Origin: CAZIWJ01 sp964542855
GTDB taxonomy: Bacteria > Bacteroidota > Bacteroidia > Cytophagales > Cyclobacteriaceae
Reading direction: 5' to 3'
DNA length: 12,468 nucleotides
NCBI GenBank assembly: GCA_964542855.1
Contig: CAZIWJ010000095.1
Coordinates: 1-12,468, forward strand
This document shows positions 1-6,804 of this stretch, in pieces. The notes beneath the pieces were generated by a model, which did no database searches, was not told where the DNA came from, and saw only the letters and a program-made list of their open reading frames with translations. Position 1 is the stretch's first letter, and each line of letters starts with the position of its first letter. The translations under genes and the position numbers were made by a program.

Positions 1-17
1 TTTGCAACGGGGTGGGG

Positions 18-2621
18 TCAGGCTCCTACAATCGGCTTTACTGCTTTCCCTGCTTTACCTGTTCTTTTCGCTTTACCCGGTTTCTGGCTTTTTCCTGCTT
101 CCTTATCGCGCTCTTTAACAAACTCTGTGTAGCGGCGATAGATGGCAATGCTGAAACCAAGCATCAGGATGATAGTACCGATCCAGAGCAGGTTAATTAA
201 CGGCTTTTCGATGGCCTTCATTACGATGAATTCTTTCTGAGCCACATCGGCGTGGAAAGTAAAGGTATTGTCCTGCGGAGAAATCTGGTCAATTTCCAGT
301 CGGATGCCCAACGGCTCATTTGTATCGGAAACCCGGGCTACCTGACGGTTGCGAATAATGTATATGGGCTTCAGCTCGTAAACCTCATCTTCGCCCCCGT
401 ATATTTCTACCGTAGCCTGTACGGCGATATCTTCGGGCAGGAGCTCAACTTTTTTCGATTCACTCACCTGCTCCACTTTTTTCAACACCGCTACATAATC
501 GTTAATGAAAAACTGCTTGCCCGGTGAAGCTTTAATCGGATCGGTGTCCTTCCACTGTCGTTTTTCCGCTTCGGTAAAAGCCGTTACGTGTGTATATAAA
601 TCTTTGGTTGCCCCCTGCAGGATGTCGGGCGATACCACGTAACCCATATTTGGGTTGTCCTGAACTCTCGGGTATAAAGAGAATTTTTCGCCATCCTGCT
701 CGGTATATTCAACTTCGTAGTATAAATTTTCCGGATGTATGCGTACTGTATCACCTTTTCGGTGGTAGGTTTTACCGTCGTGTGTAAGGTCGGCAGCAGC
801 AACCCCCAGGTAAGGCGTAGGTGTACGGTTTACCATGTTCTTCTTCACGTACTCCGGCATGCTACGAACGTGCAGCCTTTCTCCCTTGTAAGCAACCTTG
901 TAGTTGCCCATTTCAACCGGTTCGTTGTACCAGAGCAATACATTCGTGGCATTTTCTTCTTCCTCCACATCTTCGTTGAAGAGTAACATGCCCGTATTGT
1001 TAATTGAAACAATGTTAGAATATCCGGCAGAGAAGAGCACACCGAGTAAAATCATGGCTACCCCGATATGGGCTACTGACCCCCCGATGAGCTTTACGTT
1101 TGATTTCAGCATACGAACCAGGATAGTACTGTTCGACACTACTGAATAAATAGCACCGGTTAACAGGGCAATGTAAGCCATGTTTGTCATTTGGCTACTG
1201 GCGATGATTGCCGATGAAAACAACAGGGTGATGATGATCGGATACGTTAGCGCACTTTTCAGGCGGTCCTTATCCATTTTCTTCCAGAAGAAAAACTGAC
1301 CGGTTCCTGACAGTAAGGCAATGGCTACGCCGAACCATAGCTGGAACTTGGTGTAAAACGCAACCTGATCGGCCGGGGGTGCTACGTTCGAGATCCCTCC
1401 GAACAATTCAATAACTGCATTGTAAACTGGGATAGAGGTAGGCACCAGTACCTGGAAACCCATTAAACACAGGGTTGTTGCCCCAATGAAGATCCAGAAC
1501 TCCCGGCTGTAGGCACTGGCTTCCTTTTCAGAAGTTGGTATCTGCTTCCAACTCCGGGCGGCCAACACAATGGCAATGCCCAGGAAGGCCAGCAGATAAA
1601 GCAGTAATTGCCCGGATAACCCCAAATCGGTAAACGAGTGCACCGAAGCTTCTCCCAGAATACCACTACGAGTTAAAAACGTACTGTAAAGCACCAGGAT
1701 AAAACTGGCGATTACCAGTACGATAGATGTTTTTAGCGCAGTGTTACTTTTCTTGAAAATAATCATGGTATGTACGGCAGCCACCAGGATAAGCCAGGGC
1801 ACATACACTGAATTTTCCACCGGATCCCAGTTCCAGTATCCACCGAAATTTAGCGTTTCGTAGGCCCAGTAAGCTCCCATAATGATGCCCAGGCCGAGTA
1901 CGGCTGCTGAGAAAATAGCCCAGGGCAGGGCAGGTTTTACCCACGCTGTAAACTCCTTACGCCAGAGTCCGGCAATACAGAAAGCAAAAGGAATTAGCGT
2001 AGTAGCATAACCCAGGAAAAGGGTTGGGGGATGAATAACCATCCAGTAGTTCTGCAGCAGCGGATTCAGCCCGGTACCATCTTCCGGTACGAAATCGGGG
2101 TTCGTTTCAAACACTGGTGCTTCCATTACGTCGCGAAGTAACAGGAAAGGAGAGCTACCGATTTTCACTTCGCCAATTACTACACCAAGGATCATGGATG
2201 CCAGGAAAGCCTGAACCAGCACGAATACTGACATAACCGGTGCTTCCCAGCGTTTATTCGTTTTTATCAGTACGAGGCCCAGTACCACGTGCCAGAACAT
2301 CCAGAGCAGGAAGCTACCTTCCTGACCTTCCCAGAAACTGGAAATAATGTAATAAACGGGGAGGCTAAGGGAAGAATGGTTCCAGGCGTAATGGTACTCG
2401 AACATATTATTATATACAATTGCATACAACACGCCTACGATTCCCAGTACCGATGCACCGTGCACGTAGAATGTCCACCGGGCATATTTCCTGAAGCTAT
2501 TTTGCTGAAGAGAATCTGCAGTTGATGATGAGCGGATGTAAGCGTAAGCCGCCAGCAGCGCGGTGACAAACGCAGTTACCACAAAAAAGTGGCCCAGGAT
2601 ACCAATGAATGTGTTAGTCAT
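18..2621 (-). CDS. ccmF: CcmF-type cytochrome c heme lyase, long Bacteroidetes form
   Basis: Integral membrane heme lyase that takes heme from holo-CcmE and attaches it to CxxCH cysteines of apocytochrome c on the periplasmic side. The 867-residue product has the tryptophan-rich WWD signature GGYWNWDPVENSVYVPWL at about 260-277. Four histidines match the heme ligands known in E. coli CcmF: H197 in IHPPT and H328 in SVHSF (periplasmic pair), and H284 and H518 (membrane pair). Their spacing (87, 44, 190) is almost that of E. coli (88, 42, 188). WEGQEGSFLLW at 97-107 is also typical. After H518 there are 349 residues against about 156 in E. coli; the extra is mostly a soluble periplasmic domain (about 540-805), then a last membrane helix (about 811-828) and a Lys/Gly/Ala-rich tail. 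It is last in the ccm operon here, 6 bp after the ccmE stop. The ATG at 2621 puts a hydrophobic helix at residues 5-25, as expected. The CcsA/CcmF superfamily is certain, and CcmF subtype is strongly favoured by the four histidines. Confidence 0.95.
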   Translation of the reverse strand: MTNTFIGILGHFFVVTAFVTALLAAYAYIRSSSTADSLQQNSFRKYARWTFYVHGASVLGIVGVLYAIVYNNMFEYHYAWNHSSLSLPVYYIISSFWEGQEGSFLLWMFWHVVLGLVLIKTNKRWEAPVMSVFVLVQAFLASMILGVVIGEVKIGSSPFLLLRDVMEAPVFETNPDFVPEDGTGLNPLLQNYWMVIHPPTLFLGYATTLIPFAFCIAGLWRKEFTAWVKPALPWAIFSAAVLGLGIIMGAYWAYETLNFGGYWNWDPVENSVYVPWLILVAAVHTMIIFKKSNTALKTSIVLVIASFILVLYSTFLTRSGILGEASVHSFTDLGLSGQLLLYLLAFLGIAIVLAARSWKQIPTSEKEASAYSREFWIFIGATTLCLMGFQVLVPTSIPVYNAVIELFGGISNVAPPADQVAFYTKFQLWFGVAIALLSGTGQFFFWKKMDKDRLKSALTYPIIITLLFSSAIIASSQMTNMAYIALLTGAIYSVVSNSTILVRMLKSNVKLIGGSVAHIGVAMILLGVLFSAGYSNIVSINNTGMLLFNEDVEEEENATNVLLWYNEPVEMGNYKVAYKGERLHVRSMPEYVKKNMVNRTPTPYLGVAAADLTHDGKTYHRKGDTVRIHPENLYYEVEYTEQDGEKFSLYPRVQDNPNMGYVVSPDILQGATKDLYTHVTAFTEAEKRQWKDTDPIKASPGKQFFINDYVAVLKKVEQVSESKKVELLPEDIAVQATVEIYGGEDEVYELKPIYIIRNRQVARVSDTNEPLGIRLEIDQISPQDNTFTFHADVAQKEFIVMKAIEKPLINLLWIGTIILMLGFSIAIYRRYTEFVKERDKEAGKSQKPGKAKRTGKAGKAVKPIVGA

Positions 2622-2627
2622 ATACTA

Positions 2628-3026
2628 TTATATTTCCTGCTCTTCGTACTTGGAAGGACACTTAAGAAGAATTTTATCGGCTACAAAGCGGTCATTGTTG
2701 TATCCGCCGATAACCACAACCTGTTCTGAACGCAGAAAATCAGGGGGCATAGGCTCTCCATAATATACTTTCTGCTCTTGCTGATTGTCATCGACCATTA
2801 CGAAGGAAAATGACAACTTATTGGGTGACGGCTGAATGCCAACTATTTCGCCGTCATTATCTTTTTTTAGTTCACCGACCACGTGAATTTTATTAGTTCG
2901 CCCGTTGTTGGCCATGGCTTGCGCTTCTTCAAATGAAACGTATGTACTCGCGTCACCGGCGGTAGCAACAATAACCAGAGTGGCCACCGCAATAACCAGT
3001 AATGCTATAATGTGGGTTAACTTCAT
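2628..3026 (-). CDS. ccmE: Cytochrome c maturation protein CcmE, CxxxY variant heme chaperone
   Basis: Periplasmic, membrane-anchored heme chaperone that binds heme covalently and passes it to CcmF. The 132-residue product has an N-terminal anchor (about 5-23), then an OB-fold beta domain with the family blocks KIHVVGEL (46-53), FSFVMVDD (73-80), KVYYGEPMPPDFLRSEQVVVIGGY (86-109, quoted in outline) and FVADKILLK (114-122). In E. coli CcmE the next segment is HDENY, whose His carries heme. Here it reads CPSKY (C123, Y127), so the histidine is replaced by cysteine while the tyrosine is kept. This is the CxxxY form known from some archaea and bacteria (for example Desulfovibrio), not a sign of decay, since the rest of the fold is intact. 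The short tail after Y127 is acidic. A 97-bp gap lies between ccmD and this gene; no convincing promoter was seen in it. Sequence is seen directly; heme attachment to C123 is inferred from the studied relatives. Confidence 0.93.
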   Translation of the reverse strand: MKLTHIIALLVIAVATLVIVATAGDASTYVSFEEAQAMANNGRTNKIHVVGELKKDNDGEIVGIQPSPNKLSFSFVMVDDNQQEQKVYYGEPMPPDFLRSEQVVVIGGYNNDRFVADKILLKCPSKYEEQEI

Positions 3027-3123
3027 AGTTCAGGCTATTTGTCGTACTAACAAGAAAACAATAGAATTAATTTCCAGCATTATATCAAGTTATTAAAGAA
3101 AAGAACTACCAAAACAGCTATCG

Positions 3124-3366
3124 TTAATCATCGGTTGATTCCAGTTCTTTTTCTACTTTGCTGATTTTATTATCCAAACGAAATAAATAGAAGATCACTC
3201 CTGCAAAAATGATGACAATCACAGCCACCACTACATAAATTTTGCCGTTTGCCCGCATGGCATCGGCCATCTCTACACTTTCCGCGCTGCCCTGGGCCGC
3301 TAACCGGCCTATTCCTAACACACTACTGATGAGTAAGCTGCTCATCAGCGCCAGTATATTCTTCAT
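3124..3366 (-). CDS. ccmD: CcmD-family small membrane protein
   Basis: Small protein (80 residues) of the Bacteroidetes CcmD type, expected to stabilise the CcmC-CcmE heme-transfer complex in the inner membrane. An N-terminal hydrophobic stretch (about 4-20) looks like a signal peptide with a possible cleavage after A24 (RLAA|QGS), which would leave Gln as the first mature residue. After the segment VEMADAMRANGKIYV there is one membrane helix (about 43-62), then a short charged coiled tail with DNKISKVEKELE. E. coli CcmD has no cleaved signal, so this is the longer phylum-specific form. The start at 3366 lies 44 bp inside the 3' end of ccmC, pointing to translational coupling. It is supported by a strong AGAGGAG at 3374-3380; an in-frame ATG at 3345 is a weaker alternative. 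Identification rests on context and topology more than on sequence motifs. Confidence 0.85.
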   Translation of the reverse strand: MKNILALMSSLLISSVLGIGRLAAQGSAESVEMADAMRANGKIYVVVAVIVIIFAGVIFYLFRLDNKISKVEKELESTDD

Positions 3367-4018
3367 AATGTTTCTCCTCTATTTTCTTAATTCTTGCTCT
3401 CAGGCTAGCAATCCATACCCCCAGTAAAGTCCAACTGATTACGGCCGGGTAGAATACTACTTTCAACTGATCATCAGAATCGTAAGTACTGAAACCGGGA
3501 TTACCACCATTGCCGGGGTGCAGTGAATCCGTTACCCGGGGCAAGATGACAATAAGTGGAATCATTACGGCAAAGGCAAAGATATTATACACTGCGCTGA
3601 TCCTCGCTCGCTGCTGATCATCGGTAAAAGACCCTCTCAGCACGCTGTAGGCCAGGTACACAAAAAGAGTAATGGCGGCCCCGTTTATTTTAGGGTCGTT
3701 TACCCACCAGTCGCCCCAGGTAAATTTTGCCCAGACCATACCGGTAGCAAACCCCAGCAGGCCGAGTAACATGCCGGTATAGGCAAAAGAAGACGACTGG
3801 ATATCATGTTGTACCGAGCCACTCCTTAAATACTTTACGGCGTAAACCATAGAAATTGTAAAGATAATCATCATGCTGAACCACATGGGCACATGATAGA
3901 AGAGGTTTCGTACTGTTTCATTTAAAATAGGTAGCCTGGGTGCTTCAATAAGCAAGCCCGCTATAAGCACGTATAATAACAAACCCACTGTTGCCAGTTT
4001 CCACCAGACCTGTTTCAT
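3323..4018 (-). CDS. ccmC: CcmC/CcsA-family heme-handling membrane protein
   Basis: Multi-pass inner-membrane protein that presents heme to CcmE on the periplasmic face. With the ATG at 4018 the product is 231 residues, near the usual CcmC length. The WWD region is WAKFTWGDWWVNDPK (96-110), matching the conserved tryptophans and Asp of E. coli WGTWWVWDAR with a local Asn-Asp-Pro variation. Two histidines sit where the periplasmic heme ligands are expected: H42 in FYHVPMW and H167 in DSLHPG. They are 125 residues apart, against 124 for H60 and H184 in E. coli. About six hydrophobic segments are visible. The reading frame stays open upstream to 4084, but those 22 extra residues would overlap ccmB and are not membrane-like, so the shorter start is preferred; it lies 22 bp after the ccmB stop. 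Its 3' end overlaps ccmD by 44 bp. Confidence 0.92.
   Translation of the reverse strand: MKQVWWKLATVGLLLYVLIAGLLIEAPRLPILNETVRNLFYHVPMWFSMMIIFTISMVYAVKYLRSGSVQHDIQSSSFAYTGMLLGLLGFATGMVWAKFTWGDWWVNDPKINGAAITLFVYLAYSVLRGSFTDDQQRARISAVYNIFAFAVMIPLIVILPRVTDSLHPGNGGNPGFSTYDSDDQLKVVFYPAVISWTLLGVWIASLRARIKKIEEKHYEEYTGADEQLTHQ
3374..3380 (-). promoter_or_regulatory. Shine-Dalgarno site for ccmD inside ccmC
   Basis: The minus strand reads AGAGGAG seven bases before the ATG at 3366, inside the last codons of ccmC. Most other starts in this window have no comparable purine box, so this site stands out and fixes the ccmD start. It suggests efficient reinitiation on the overlapping ccmC-ccmD message. Confidence 0.6.
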
Positions 4019-4040
4019 AAATGTTTTATTAATTCGTATA

Positions 4041-4703
4041 CTAAGAACGCCACAAATAGGGAAACAACAAATAGGAAAGGGCAATTACTATTACGTCTAT
4101 GGCTAATAATGTGCCTATTTCCTGGTAACTACTCGATCTCGTTAGCCCATCTATTGCATTTTTCGAGACTTTGATTAGCATAATTAGCATGGGCAGAATA
4201 ATCGGAAAACTCAACACTGCCATCAGGGTAACGTTGTTGCTGGCTTTGGCGGCTATCCCCGACACCATGGTGAGTGCCGACGAGAACCCGATTGCTGCCA
4301 GCAGCAAATTTCCCATGAACAACAGGTTATCCTGAACCGGGTTGCCCATTACCACGCTGTAGAAAAAATAGCTACTTGCCGTAAGGCCGACCATTAATAT
4401 TCCGTTATACAAAATCTTGGCGAAAATAATTCCCTGCGGGCTAGCAATGCTGTAATAGTAAAACTGCCGGCCGTACTGTTCCTGAAAGAAACTTTTGGCA
4501 ATTGCATTCACCGCGGTAAACAGATTAATAATCCAGAACAGCACGTTCCAGGTAATTACGCTTAACTTTCCCTGTTGCAGGTTAAAGCTCAGGTAGCAAA
4601 CGAACACCGTACTAACCACATACAGCAGGATACCGTTCAGGGCATATCGCTGGCGCCACTCGGTTACGAGTTCTTTCTTAAATAAGGTATACAGTTCAAT
4701 CAT
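4041..4703 (-). CDS. ccmB: Heme exporter-type membrane subunit CcmB
   Basis: Membrane subunit of the CcmAB ABC complex, which with CcmC drives release of holo-CcmE for heme delivery. The product is 220 residues, equal to E. coli CcmB, and nearly all hydrophobic, with about six membrane segments after the basic N-terminus MIELYTLFKKELVTEWRQRY. Family-like segments include the loop around SIASPQGIIFAKILYN, the Gly-rich AAIGFSSALTMVSGIAAKAS, and the stretch FPIILPMLIMLIKV. The frame is open further upstream to 4841, but those residues are polar and antisense to rfbA, so the ATG at 4703 is taken. It is the first gene of the ccm operon, divergent from rfbA across 66 bp. The ATPase partner gene ccmA is not in the window, so the ATPase must come from elsewhere if the complex is normal. 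Confidence 0.9.
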   Translation of the reverse strand: MIELYTLFKKELVTEWRQRYALNGILLYVVSTVFVCYLSFNLQQGKLSVITWNVLFWIINLFTAVNAIAKSFFQEQYGRQFYYYSIASPQGIIFAKILYNGILMVGLTASSYFFYSVVMGNPVQDNLLFMGNLLLAAIGFSSALTMVSGIAAKASNNVTLMAVLSFPIILPMLIMLIKVSKNAIDGLTRSSSYQEIGTLLAIDVIVIALSYLLFPYLWRS

Positions 4704-4769
4704 GAATCCTTTCTGGATACTTGGTCGCAAATATGTATTTTGCGGGCAGTAAAAAAAATGACCTTGTTT

Positions 4770-5630
4770 ATGAAAGGAATAATTCTGGCCGGGGGTTCCG
4801 GCACCCGGCTTAACCCCATCACTTTTGCCATCAGCAAGCAATTGATGCCCATCTTCGATAAACCCATGATTTACTACCCCCTTTCTACCCTGATGTTGGC
4901 GGGGATCAGAGACATTTTAATTATTACTACACCTTACGACCAACCGATGTTTGAACGCCTCCTGGGCGATGGTTCCTCGCTGGGCTGCTCTTTTCAGTAT
5001 GCCATCCAGGAGGAGCCCAACGGTTTGGCCCAGGCCTTTGTAATTGGGGAGTCTTTTATCGGCAACGACGAAGTAGCCCTGATTCTGGGCGATAATATCT
5101 TTTACGGATCAGGTTTAGCCAAACTGTTGCAAGCTAATATTAATCCAGAAGGGGGAATTGTGTACGCTTATCATGTTACCGACCCTCAGCGTTACGGAGT
5201 AGTGGAGTTCGATGCTAACCGGGTGGCGGTATCTATTGAGGAGAAGCCGCAGCATCCTAAATCGAAATACGCTGTTCCTGGTCTGTACTTTTATGACAAC
5301 CAGGTGGTAGACATTGCCAAAAACCTTAAACCCAGTGCCAGGGGTGAATACGAAATTACCGACGTGAACAAAGTATACCTGGATATGGGTAAGCTGCAGG
5401 TGGGTATTATGAACCGAGGTACTGCCTGGCTGGACACTGGTACGTTCACTTCGCTGATGCAGGCCAGTAATTTTGTACAGGTGGTTGAAGAGCGCCAGGG
5501 GTTAAAAATTGGCTGCATTGAAGAAGTAGCTTTCCGCATGGGTTACATCAGCAAGGAACAGTTGGAAACACTGGCTAACAAATTGCTGAAAAGCGGGTAC
5601 GGAAAGTATTTACTTGGTTTACTGGCTTAG
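4770..5630 (+). CDS. rfbA: Glucose-1-phosphate thymidylyltransferase
   Basis: Cytoplasmic enzyme that joins glucose-1-phosphate and dTTP to give dTDP-glucose and pyrophosphate, the first step of dTDP-L-rhamnose synthesis for surface glycans. The 286-residue length is typical. The N-terminal nucleotide-binding loop GGSGTRLNP (8-16) is followed by SKQLMPIFDKPMIYYPL (22-38). LGDNIFYG (106-113) supplies the metal-binding Asp D108. SIEEKP (155-160), PGLYFYD (170-176), GEYEITDVN (192-200) and WLDTGT (220-225) are all family signatures. The usual RLYP is RLNP here, a tolerated variation. The start at 4770 gives the standard MKGIILAGG beginning; an ATG at 4758 adds four residues and cannot be excluded. 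It stands alone, without rfbB, rfbC or rfbD beside it. Its last 12 bp overlap the end of the convergent gene at 5619, leaving no room for a separate terminator. Confidence 0.97.
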   Translation: MKGIILAGGSGTRLNPITFAISKQLMPIFDKPMIYYPLSTLMLAGIRDILIITTPYDQPMFERLLGDGSSLGCSFQYAIQEEPNGLAQAFVIGESFIGNDEVALILGDNIFYGSGLAKLLQANINPEGGIVYAYHVTDPQRYGVVEFDANRVAVSIEEKPQHPKSKYAVPGLYFYDNQVVDIAKNLKPSARGEYEITDVNKVYLDMGKLQVGIMNRGTAWLDTGTFTSLMQASNFVQVVEERQGLKIGCIEEVAFRMGYISKEQLETLANKLLKSGYGKYLLGLLA

Positions 5631-6629
5631 TTTTTCCCTGTATATTACATGCAGCACCGTTGTTCCCACGGCATTTAGTGTTTTGCGGCTGATAATAGAC
5701 ATGTTGTCGGCCTGCGTATGGTGATAACTTCCGAAGAAGGAACTGCTATTCGGATCGTGTTCAATGATATCGACCATAGGGATTTTAGCGTTATAATTTA
5801 CGTAAACGTGGTCGTCTACAATTTCGCTGGAGTTTTCGTAGACAAAATATTGCCCAAAACCCAGTCGATGACCTTCATCCCATATTTTCTTTACAATGCT
5901 GGGGGCGGCACTCATGGACACCCCTTCGCGAAAAAATCGGGCATTTTCAGCCCCTACCATGTCGAATAGCACTCCATAATATGCGCTGTATCCCGGTTCA
6001 TGTTTGTTTTCAGACCAATGTTGGGAACCAAGGCACCACCACACTTGGTTCTGGGCTTCTGAATACCCCTGGTAGTTTTCCGGCTCGCCATAATCTTCTC
6101 CATCGAATAAAATCATATCAACACCCACCCGGGGGAGCGAATCGGCATTGAAAATCCTGGCGTATTCCAGCAAAACGGCTACACCACTTCCGCCGTCATT
6201 AGCCCCGTCGATGGGGGTGTTCTTATTCGTGCTGTCCTTATCGGCAAAGGGGCGGGTATCCCAGTGAGCGGCCAGCAGTATTCTTTTCCTGGCATCCGGG
6301 TTAAAGCTGGCAATGATGTTGCGTAAGTTCAGCACAGTACCGTCGTAAGCAGAAGCTTCAAATTCCTGAGTTTGTACGGTTGCGCCGTAGCCGGTTAGTT
6401 TTTTAACCAGGTAATCACCACAGGCCTTGTGAGCGGATGTATTAGGAACTCTTGGGCCAAAGCTGATCTGTTTTTCCACAAACGCGTAGGCTGAATCGGC
6501 ATTAAACGAAGGCACATTAACTGTTATCTCTTCGTTTTCAGATTCTTCATCAATTTTCTGATCACAACCTGAAAAAAGTAATAACGTTACTGAAAAGTAT
6601 ACCAGTCCTTGCAGTGTTTCTTTATTCAT
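5619..6629 (-). CDS. M28-family zinc lipoprotein, probable type II glutaminyl cyclase
   Basis: Exported zinc enzyme of the M28 peptidase/glutaminyl-peptide cyclotransferase fold. The ATG at 6629 (rather than the upstream in-frame ATG at 6662) gives a lipoprotein signal with lipobox LFSGC, Cys at residue 22, followed by an acidic linker (DQKIDEESENEE) that may act as a surface-export or retention signal. The 336-residue product then has FGPRVPNT (57-64), AAHWDTRP (120-127), GANDGGSG (142-149, metal Asp D145), LFDGEDYG (174-181, acidic pair E178-D179), LFDMVG (221-226) and HHTQADN (303-309, metal His H304). These match Bacteroidetes enzymes studied as mammalian-like type II glutaminyl cyclases (for example in Porphyromonas gingivalis), which convert N-terminal Gln to pyroglutamate. 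A plain M28 aminopeptidase is the alternative. It is convergent with rfbA, overlapping by 12 bp, and divergent from rimP. No strong promoter was seen upstream on its strand. Confidence 0.85.
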   Translation of the reverse strand: MNKETLQGLVYFSVTLLLFSGCDQKIDEESENEEITVNVPSFNADSAYAFVEKQISFGPRVPNTSAHKACGDYLVKKLTGYGATVQTQEFEASAYDGTVLNLRNIIASFNPDARKRILLAAHWDTRPFADKDSTNKNTPIDGANDGGSGVAVLLEYARIFNADSLPRVGVDMILFDGEDYGEPENYQGYSEAQNQVWWCLGSQHWSENKHEPGYSAYYGVLFDMVGAENARFFREGVSMSAAPSIVKKIWDEGHRLGFGQYFVYENSSEIVDDHVYVNYNAKIPMVDIIEHDPNSSSFFGSYHHTQADNMSIISRKTLNAVGTTVLHVIYREKLSQ

Positions 6630-6741
6630 TAATTTAGTATTTTCACAAAAGAAGTAATTCAAGTTAGCATTATAAACTTTCGCGCTAATTTTTAGAAAGA
6701 TGTACTTACGCAGTACCTTTTTTATTTAGCAGGAAAATCGC

Positions 6742-6749
6742 TATTTTTG
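6742..6749 (+). promoter_or_regulatory. Bacteroidetes-type -7 element (TAnnTTTG) for rimP-nusA-infB
   Basis: TATTTTTG matches exactly the Bacteroidetes -7 consensus TAnnTTTG. The T-rich stretch at about 6718-6726, some 19 bases upstream, is a weak candidate for the -33 element but lacks a clear TTTG. Transcription would begin near 6755-6758, giving a leader of about 50 bases that contains the hairpin at 6766-6781. The position just before a three-gene operon supports the call; no start-site data are available. Confidence 0.5.
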
Positions 6750-6765
6750 CTGTTATTAGAGTTTC

Positions 6766-6781
6766 GGGGACAACTGTCCCC
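6766..6781 (+). promoter_or_regulatory. GC-rich hairpin in the rimP leader
   Basis: GGGGAC-AACT-GTCCCC is a perfect 6-bp stem with a 4-base loop (or a 7-bp dyad with a 2-base centre as DNA). It is followed by TATTTTATTTG, a U-rich but interrupted tract, and lies 23 bp before the rimP ATG in AT-rich surroundings. It could be an attenuator, a leader structure affecting rimP translation, or an operator dyad. NusA autoregulates the matching operon in E. coli, which makes attenuation an attractive inference, but nothing here proves it. Confidence 0.5.
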
Positions 6782-6804
6782 TATTTTATTTGTTTACAAG
6801 TAAC

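Noticed and set aside
2660..2668. CcmE decay or sequencing error removing the heme histidine
   Set aside because: The reading frame and all flanking motifs are intact and CxxxY is a known natural variant.
4019..4084. N-terminal extension of ccmC by 22 residues overlapping ccmB
   Set aside because: Unlike known CcmC starts; the ATG at 4018 gives the expected first membrane helix.
4720..4742. Promoter-like TATTTTG (plus) and CATATTTG (minus) in the rfbA-ccmB gap
   Set aside because: Each departs from TAnnTTTG by one position and neither has a convincing -33 element; a promoter must be near but cannot be pinned.
4704..4841. N-terminal extension of ccmB by 46 residues
   Set aside because: The extra residues are polar, antisense to the rfbA start, and the ATG at 4703 gives the standard 220-residue CcmB.
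6702..6723. GTACT-TACGC-AGTAC followed by six T as an intrinsic terminator on the plus strand
   Set aside because: The stem is only 5 bp and no plus-strand gene ends upstream of it; the T-run fits better as promoter-flanking sequence.
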